Under the pieces are notes generated by a model that ran no database searches, was not told the DNA's origin, and saw only the letters and a list, made by a program, of their open reading frames with translations. The translations under genes were made by a program, and so were the position numbers. 36,561 nt of DNA from Ruminococcus sp. (GTDB lineage Bacteria; Bacillota; Clostridia; Oscillospirales; Acutalibacteraceae). The first letter of the stretch is position 1, and every line of letters starts with the position of its first letter. This document shows, one piece after another, positions 32,084-36,561 of the stretch. Location of the stretch: the NCBI GenBank assembly GCA_022779485.1, contig JALFTC010000017.1, forward strand, positions 1 through 36,561, read 5' to 3'.

Positions 32084-32116
32084 GAGCCAAGAGGTTAAAT
32101 CCCCTTGGCTCTTAAT
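32084..32116. terminator. Bidirectional terminator between gltA and the Ig-like protein gene
   Basis: Stem GAGCCAAG / CTTGGCTC (32084-32091, 32104-32111) extended by two further GG-CC pairs, with a T-rich end on each strand (TTAATTT on plus, ATTTTGTT on minus). Confidence 0.8.
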
Positions 32117-32133
32117 TTATTGTATGTTATTTT

Positions 32134-33396
32134 TTACTTAACCTTAACCTTTAGACTCAGAGTTTTAACTCCGTTAACCTTGATTTTCAGGGTTGTATTG
32201 CCCTTTTTAAGTCCTTTGATTTTCAGACTTGTGGCATTTGCCTTTGAAGTGATTTTCGCAAACTTTGTATTTGTGTATTTGTTGTTAATTGACGATACCT
32301 TACCGCTGAGTTTTACATTTACAGTTCCGCCCTTTTTAACATTAACATTTGTTTTAGAAAGCTTTGGTGCTGTTGTAACGGTAACTTTACAAGTGAGCTT
32401 TTTGCCTGTTGTAAGGGTAGCTGTTACAGTAGCCTTTCCCTTATTTAGGGCGGTTATCTTTCCGTTCTTAACTGTTGCCACCTTTTTGTTTGATGTTGAC
32501 CAAGACTTAACCTTTCCGTTTATTACTGAAACTGTCTTTGTTGTTCCCGACTTAACGGATAGGGTATTGCGTGGGTACAGGTGAGGTACAACTTTGGAGA
32601 TAGATGAGTGATTTGGGTCGTCTTCCTTTGGCGGATTAACATCTCCCTTGTAAATACCTCCGCCTACATAATATATCTGTCCTGCTTTAATCATCTTGGT
32701 GATTTCTGCTTTGATTTCCGCAAGTCTTGTTTTGTGATTCCTTGCAGAGGACTGTGGGCTGTAAGAGTCCTTGTTTGGATATGATGGGTAAGATTTGTCC
32801 CACTCGGAAATGATTTTTGCAGGAGTCATTTCAGGTGTGACAAATTGTCCTTGAATTGTGCCTACTGATGTGATCTGAAGTGGAACACCGTACTTTTTGC
32901 CGTTTGCCCTCCATGCGATAGGGTAGGAATGTTTTGTTGAGTCAATATTATTTTCAATTGCATCTTCATAGGATGTTATATAGGCTGTGTCGCCGATACA
33001 ATTTGTATTGAACATAAGTCCGCAGGTTTCGTTGCCTATGTCATCACAAAACATAATTGTGTAGTCCACGCCCGGCTTAAGACCGCCGGATAGTTGAGCA
33101 GATGGGTCGCTTAAAATGCTAAGGTCGTAGTAAAGCTTGCCGTCCTCTTCTGTCATTTTTTCTTTTTTAGTTCGCCAGCCATAGAATGATGTACCGTTTT
33201 CACTTTCCCAGATATGTGTATAAAAGGTTGTGCCTTCCCACATACTTGGCTTTTCAAAATACACCTTTCCGGACGAACCCAAAGTATTTATACCGGTGTT
33301 TTTACTAATTGAATCTGTGGCTGACGCTGTTGTCATAACAGTTGAAAAGCTGATTACAACCGCCATTGTAAGTAAAAAACTAAAAATCTTTTTCAT
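32134..33396 (-). CDS. Secreted protein with an aromatic N-terminal module and BIG2 Ig-like domain
   Basis: A 420-residue exported protein with a signal peptide (MKKIFSFLLTMAVVISFSTV, likely cut after TASA). Residues about 44-160 are aromatic-rich (VYFEKPSMWEGTTFYTHIW, FYGW) and reminiscent of starch-binding-type modules seen in secreted Ruminococcus proteins; that is resemblance only. A linker follows, then about 280-345 is a BIG2 domain (TLSVKSGTTKTVSVINGK, STSNKKVATVKNGKITALNK, GKATVTATLTTGKKLTCKVTV), and a second partial Ig-like repeat (about 350-420) that lacks some of the consensus. No sortase or dockerin motif is visible. Probably a cell-surface or substrate-binding protein. GGAGG precedes the ATG and a promoter lies at 33481-33509. 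Confidence 0.8.
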   Translation of the reverse strand: MKKIFSFLLTMAVVISFSTVMTTASATDSISKNTGINTLGSSGKVYFEKPSMWEGTTFYTHIWESENGTSFYGWRTKKEKMTEEDGKLYYDLSILSDPSAQLSGGLKPGVDYTIMFCDDIGNETCGLMFNTNCIGDTAYITSYEDAIENNIDSTKHSYPIAWRANGKKYGVPLQITSVGTIQGQFVTPEMTPAKIISEWDKSYPSYPNKDSYSPQSSARNHKTRLAEIKAEITKMIKAGQIYYVGGGIYKGDVNPPKEDDPNHSSISKVVPHLYPRNTLSVKSGTTKTVSVINGKVKSWSTSNKKVATVKNGKITALNKGKATVTATLTTGKKLTCKVTVTTAPKLSKTNVNVKKGGTVNVKLSGKVSSINNKYTNTKFAKITSKANATSLKIKGLKKGNTTLKIKVNGVKTLSLKVKVK

Positions 33397-33480
33397 AAAA
33401 TTTCCTCCTTAAAATAAGAATTAAAACATTTTAATACCGCAGAACTATATGTTGCATCAGCAGATAGTTTTCTTAATACA

Positions 33481-33509
33481 ATGTTATCACTGCGAAAATG
33501 CAAAGTCAA
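33481..33509 (-). promoter_or_regulatory. Promoter of the Ig-like protein gene
   Basis: On the minus strand TTGACT (33504-33509), 17-bp spacer, TAACAT (33481-33486), about 75 bases before the ATG. The leader has AACTAT and ATAGTT arms that could form a short hairpin. Confidence 0.6.
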
Positions 33510-33561
33510 TATATTATTTTATGGATAGAAATTTTTTTTGTATATATTCACAATGTATAAA

Positions 33562-33697
33562 ATTTGAGCCGAGGTGCTTATGTCACCTCGGCTCTAAAAA
33601 TGGAAGGTGAAATAATTCCATTTATGCCAAATTAAAATGTATATGTCCTGCATTATTATTTTTAAAACAGAGGACTTAAAACAATGTTTTTTTCTTG
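33562..33697 (-). ncRNA. Candidate small RNA or structured 3' UTR
   Basis: On the minus strand an extended -10 box (TGA-TATAAT, core 33703-33708) precedes about 135 bases that have three potential stems: GTCCT/AGGAC (33671-33675 with 33645-33649), a perfect 8-bp stem AAATGGAA/TTCCATTT (33598-33623), and a perfect 11-bp stem GAGCCGAGGTG/CACCTCGGCTC (33566-33594). There is no -35 box and no open reading frame of note. It may instead be the 3' tail of the lipase-like transcript. Confidence 0.3.
33566..33594 (-). terminator. Strong terminator downstream of the lipase-like gene
   Basis: A perfect 11-bp stem with a seven-base loop, A-rich before and AAATTTTA after it on the minus strand, 230 bases after the lipase-like stop. 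An 8-bp stem immediately upstream (33598-33623) ends in TTTTT and may act with it. Confidence 0.75.
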
Positions 33698-33820
33698 ACT
33701 GCATTATATCATAATTTTAATTAGAATTTTTATTTCTGGTAAGAAAAGTCGTTTTTCTGGTAAAAATAGACCTAAAATAAAAATGATTATTGAATTTTGA
33801 CAGTTTTTTCACTAAAAATA

Positions 33821-34912
33821 TTAAGGTGCTTTGATTTTTTGGGTGTTTAAAAGACAGAGGTAGCTTAAGCAGGAGTGGGCAAACATTGCGCAGGAATTTT
33901 TGGCATTTCCCTGTGAAATTAATGAGGGAATGTCAATTCCGCTTACAAGGAAATTGCTGATAGGTGCAAAGGCAGAAAGCTTGGTGGCAAGTAAAGTTAT
34001 TCCGGCATCAAAGCTGTTTTTGTCAGTAAAAATGTCACATATTGTTTGAAAGTAATCGTACAGGGTGAGGTAGCTTTCGTCAACAAGATAACCCTTGTTG
34101 TAGTACTCATATGGGTTTGAGGCAAGTCTTAATGATGTGTCAATAAAGGTGTCAACCTCCTCACCGCAGTCCTTAAAGGTGACAAAGTCAGTATCGGTAA
34201 GTTCCTTAAAGGCTTTTTTCAGCTTTTTGTAATTAATTTCACTTGTCTTAAAGCGTATCGTGTTGCCGTAACGGCTATATCCCCATTCTCTGAGAGGACA
34301 ATGGGTGATGAAGTCGTCCTCATACACAAAGTTGTGAATATTCCTGAATCTGTGGCTGTAAACCTCGTCCTTGGTGGTAATGTTAGGACAGGCAAAGGTG
34401 TAGGCGAATACATTTTCTCTGCCGGATTTGATAAGCTGAGATGCAAGAAGATTGCTTAATGCTCCTCCTCGGGAATGACCTGTAAAAAGCAGTCGGCAGT
34501 CCGACTGAATGTAGTCCTTTAACAGCGGTTTTAAAAAATTAACTGTATCGTAGTACCCTTGGTGTGTGTCCTCAATACCTGTGCGGAAATTGTTATACCA
34601 TTCCTCGCCCTCTGTACCTCTTATGACGATAAAAACATTTTTTTCCTTTCGCGCAACGCACAGTGAGGCTGTGTTTTCTGCGGGAGTGGTATATATGGCT
34701 TTAATATCGGTAAATTCAGCATCATTAAAGGCTTTTGTTAAAATATTTTCGTCATAACTGCAACAGCAAAGAGTACAGCACAGCTTTGCAAGGTTCAAAT
34801 CAAGCATTTCGTTTCCCATATAATCATCGCTGTAAACAACGGGAACTGTCATATTTTCTTTGCCGAATTCTGCTCTTAAGTTTATGTTGTATTTTGTTAA
34901 GTTTTCTATCAT
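33821..34912 (-). CDS. Lipase (class 3)-like alpha/beta hydrolase
   Basis: A 363-residue protein with the lipase class 3 / Mbeg1-like core: FIVIRGTEG (the oxyanion region), the nucleophile elbow LLFTGHSRGGALSNLLASQL with Ser147, and an acidic residue in NFVYEDDFITHCPL (Asp199/200); a catalytic His is probable but not assigned. There is no signal peptide, so it is probably cytoplasmic, or secreted by another route. Five cysteines cluster near the N-terminus (KLCCTLCCCSYDEN). The start at ATG 34912 is preferred over GTG 34921: AAGGG lies eight bases before the ATG and overlaps the GTG. It is the last gene of a minus-strand set after coaX-birA, separated by a terminator. The substrate is unknown. 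Confidence 0.85.
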   Translation of the reverse strand: MIENLTKYNINLRAEFGKENMTVPVVYSDDYMGNEMLDLNLAKLCCTLCCCSYDENILTKAFNDAEFTDIKAIYTTPAENTASLCVARKEKNVFIVIRGTEGEEWYNNFRTGIEDTHQGYYDTVNFLKPLLKDYIQSDCRLLFTGHSRGGALSNLLASQLIKSGRENVFAYTFACPNITTKDEVYSHRFRNIHNFVYEDDFITHCPLREWGYSRYGNTIRFKTSEINYKKLKKAFKELTDTDFVTFKDCGEEVDTFIDTSLRLASNPYEYYNKGYLVDESYLTLYDYFQTICDIFTDKNSFDAGITLLATKLSAFAPISNFLVSGIDIPSLISQGNAKNSCAMFAHSCLSYLCLLNTQKIKAP

Positions 34913-34974
34913 ATCAATCACCCTTAACAGTATGCCCCAAGTCCCACTTAATATGAAACATATGGATTTTTTTA

Positions 34975-35006
34975 TAAAAAAAGACTGCCGAATTAATCGA
35001 CAGTCT
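34975..35006 (-). terminator. Terminator of coaX-birA
   Basis: On the minus strand AGACTG and CAGTCT arms, extended to 10 bp with one mismatch, then TTTTTTTAT. It lies about 20 bases after the birA stop. Confidence 0.9.
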
Positions 35007-35024
35007 GTGAAAAGTTATTGTGTG

Positions 35025-35990
35025 TTAGTAAATTCCCTGTGCGGTGACTTCTCCGCTGAATACGGTTTCTGTTGTGCTGTCGGGTAACGTGACAACAAGC
35101 TCACCGTCGTTGTTAATGTCAGTGGCAACACCCTCAACGCTTTCACCTCTTCGTGTGAAAGTTACCTTTCTGCCAAGGGTGGCACAGTAGGCTTTGTATT
35201 CTTCAAGATTTTGGCTGTTAAAGCGGTAGTTACCTCCAAGGAGTATGTTCTCAATCTCCTTAATAATAACAGCCAAAAGCTGATTTTTGTTGATTTCTTT
35301 GTTGCTTTCCAGTACACAGGAGGTAGCCTTGTGGGCGATTTCTTCGGGAAAATCCCTGCTCATTACATTTATACCTATGCCTACAACAAGGTATTCAAGG
35401 CGGTCAAATTCACAGCTCATTTCCGTAAGCATTCCGCAGATTTTTTTGTTTCCTACAATAATGTCGTTTGGCCATTTGATTTTTGCATCAAAGTCAAAGT
35501 ACTCGTTTAAGCCCTTTGCAACTGCAAGTCCGCATAGCGGTGTGATTGCCGAAACCTCCATTGGTGCAAGGTCAGGTCGCAAAATAAAGGAAAAACTGAT
35601 GTCGTCATCCTTTTTGTTTTTCCACACTCTGCCAAGTCTGCCCTTGCCCTTTGTCTGTTCCCTTGCGGTGACAACAGTTCCGTCCTTTAGTTTATGGGCG
35701 TTTGCCTTTATATAATCGTTGGTTGAGCCGACAGACTCCAAAACAATAACCTCGTTACCTATCAAAGCAGTTTTAAGCCTGCTTTTTATTTCTGTTTCAT
35801 TAACTATATCGGGGGAGCTTACAAGGCGGTATCCCTTGTGGGTGACGGATTCTATTTCATATCCGCTGTTTTTAAGGCTTTTAATGGCTTTCCAAACGGC
35901 AGTTCTGCTTACATCAAACTTTTCGCACAGATACTGTCCGCTTACAAAGGCGTCACTTTCCTTTAAAAGCTGTAAAATTTCGTTTTTCAT
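35025..35990 (-). CDS. birA: Bifunctional biotin-protein ligase / biotin operon repressor
   Basis: Attaches biotin to carboxylase subunits via biotinyl-AMP and can repress biotin genes. The 321 residues include an N-terminal winged helix-turn-helix (about 1-60, LCEKFDVSRTAVWKAIKSLK), so this is the regulatory (bifunctional) type; a central ligase domain with ESVGSTNDYIKANA, the ATP/biotin loop EQTKGKGRLGRVWKNKKDD (variant of GRGRRGR), KWPNDIIVGNKKICGML and VVGIGINV; and a C-terminal SH3-like domain (VTFTRRGESVEGVATDINNDG). The ATG overlaps the coaX stop by one base (TAATG), so translation is coupled. coaX-birA is a frequent pair in Firmicutes, which fits cofactor biology: coenzyme A and biotin. 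Confidence 0.96.
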   Translation of the reverse strand: MKNEILQLLKESDAFVSGQYLCEKFDVSRTAVWKAIKSLKNSGYEIESVTHKGYRLVSSPDIVNETEIKSRLKTALIGNEVIVLESVGSTNDYIKANAHKLKDGTVVTAREQTKGKGRLGRVWKNKKDDDISFSFILRPDLAPMEVSAITPLCGLAVAKGLNEYFDFDAKIKWPNDIIVGNKKICGMLTEMSCEFDRLEYLVVGIGINVMSRDFPEEIAHKATSCVLESNKEINKNQLLAVIIKEIENILLGGNYRFNSQNLEEYKAYCATLGRKVTFTRRGESVEGVATDINNDGELVVTLPDSTTETVFSGEVTAQGIY

Positions 35991-36561
35991 TATTTTTCAC
36001 TCTTTTTATTCTTCTTATAAATTATGTTAAGACCGTCAAGTAGCAAGTTGCTGTCGTAAATTATCTCTCTTTTGCAAACTCTTACAATGGAGTCGGAGTT
36101 TCCCCCTGTGATGATAACCGTCAGCTTTTCTCCCAACTCTTCCTCAATTCTGTCTGCAAGTCCGTCAATCATTGAGGCTGTTCCGTAAATAGCACCGCTT
36201 TTCATACAGTCAACTGTATTTTTGCCGATTACCTTTTCAGGCTTTTCAAGGCTGATGCGTGGGAGCTGGCTTGTTGATGATGAAAGTGCCTCCTGACTGA
36301 TACGGATTCCCGGAATAATAAGTCCCCCAAGGTACTCCTTGTTTTTGTCAATTACCGAAACTGTGGTGGCTGTTCCCATATCAATTATCATTGCCGGCAT
36401 AGGATATTTGTTGATTGCACCAACTGCGTCTGCAACCTTGTCACAGCCAAGCTGTGCAGGGTTGTCCAGTTTGATGTTCAGTCCTGTTTTTAGTCCGGGA
36501 CCCAAGATAAGGGGGTCTTTGCCTGTGAGCATTTTGATTGCCCTTTTCATTGTGAGAATAA
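35990..36561 (-). CDS. coaX: Type III pantothenate kinase CoaX, N-terminus outside the window
   Basis: First enzyme of coenzyme A synthesis, phosphorylating pantothenate. The frame is open to the right edge, with ILTMKRAIKMLTGKDP as its first visible residues; the ATG at 36550 is internal, since type III enzymes are about 255 residues and about 70 are missing. Landmarks are ILGPGLKTGLNIKLDNPAQL, DKVADAVGAIN, the phosphate-binding IDMGTATTVSVIDK, GGLIIPGI, SGAIYGTASMIDGL and ITGGNSDSI. The N-terminal phosphate-1 loop (DIGNT) is beyond the edge. It is cotranscribed with birA, overlapping by one base. Confidence 0.95.
   Translation of the reverse strand, partial: ILTMKRAIKMLTGKDPLILGPGLKTGLNIKLDNPAQLGCDKVADAVGAINKYPMPAMIIDMGTATTVSVIDKNKEYLGGLIIPGIRISQEALSSSTSQLPRISLEKPEKVIGKNTVDCMKSGAIYGTASMIDGLADRIEEELGEKLTVIITGGNSDSIVRVCKREIIYDSNLLLDGLNIIYKKNKKSEK

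Noticed and set aside
1..36561. tRNA or rRNA genes, prophage, toxin-antitoxin, restriction or other defence genes
   Set aside because: I looked through all intergenic spaces and reading frames and saw no cloverleaf, rRNA or recognisable defence-gene signature.

Overview
The window reads as a chromosome segment of a low- to mid-GC, spore-forming Clostridia member, most likely Oscillospiraceae/Ruminococcaceae; a Ruminococcus bromii-like organism is a guess. Supporting signs are the rimP-nusA-ylxR-ylxQ-infB-rbfA-nrnA-truB cluster in Firmicutes order, a spoVAE sporulation gene, a T-box leader, strong AGGAGG ribosome binding sites, Gram-positive lipoprotein signals, glycogen phosphorylase beside 4-alpha-glucanotransferase, and a secreted protein with a bacterial Ig-like (BIG2) domain. 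Almost all genes are ordinary chromosomal genes. The accessory content is one IS481-type insertion sequence, three copies of a roughly 159-bp non-coding inverted-repeat element, and one small broken gene.

Layout. 1-3.1 kb: chaperones dnaK (5' end outside the window) and dnaJ, with a terminator between them and a separate dnaJ promoter that carries three GTAC boxes at 10-bp spacing. 3.1-5.0 kb: a CpXC zinc-binding protein (minus), an unknown acidic protein, and an orphan spoVAE with a candidate forespore promoter. 5.0-12.0 kb: the translation/transcription operon from rimP to truB. 12.1-15.9 kb: two lipoproteins, the second apparently in one transcript behind leuC-leuD (leucine synthesis). 15.9-17.9 kb: element copy 1, a DUF4177-like small gene, the insertion sequence flanked by 25-bp direct repeats, and a small pseudogene. 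17.9-22.0 kb: the malQ-glgP alpha-glucan operon (minus). 22.0-24.1 kb: pncC (cinA C-terminal type), then divergent rsmE-mtnN, whose terminator is split by element copy 2. 24.3-28.4 kb: a PadR regulator downstream of the membrane protein it probably controls, then two YdbS/YdbT-like PH-domain membrane proteins separated by element copy 3. 28.4-32.1 kb: a T-box leader with ilvB, then citrate synthase. 32.1-36.6 kb: a secreted Ig-like protein, a possible small RNA, a lipase-like protein, and coaX-birA (coaX runs off the right edge).

Metabolically, ilvB, leuCD and citrate synthase belong to branched-chain amino acid and 2-oxoacid synthesis; the T-box probably reads tRNA-Val, so ilvB should respond to valine starvation. 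malQ and glgP together convert maltodextrins to glucose-1-phosphate. I found no CRISPR array, tRNA, rRNA, phage or plasmid genes. The most unusual material is non-coding: the repeat family with its 4-bp target duplications and the terminator it interrupts, two divergent promoter pairs that share one palindromic -35 box, the PadR-type operator, and the GTAC triplet at dnaJ. All promoter and RNA calls are by eye from the sequence.
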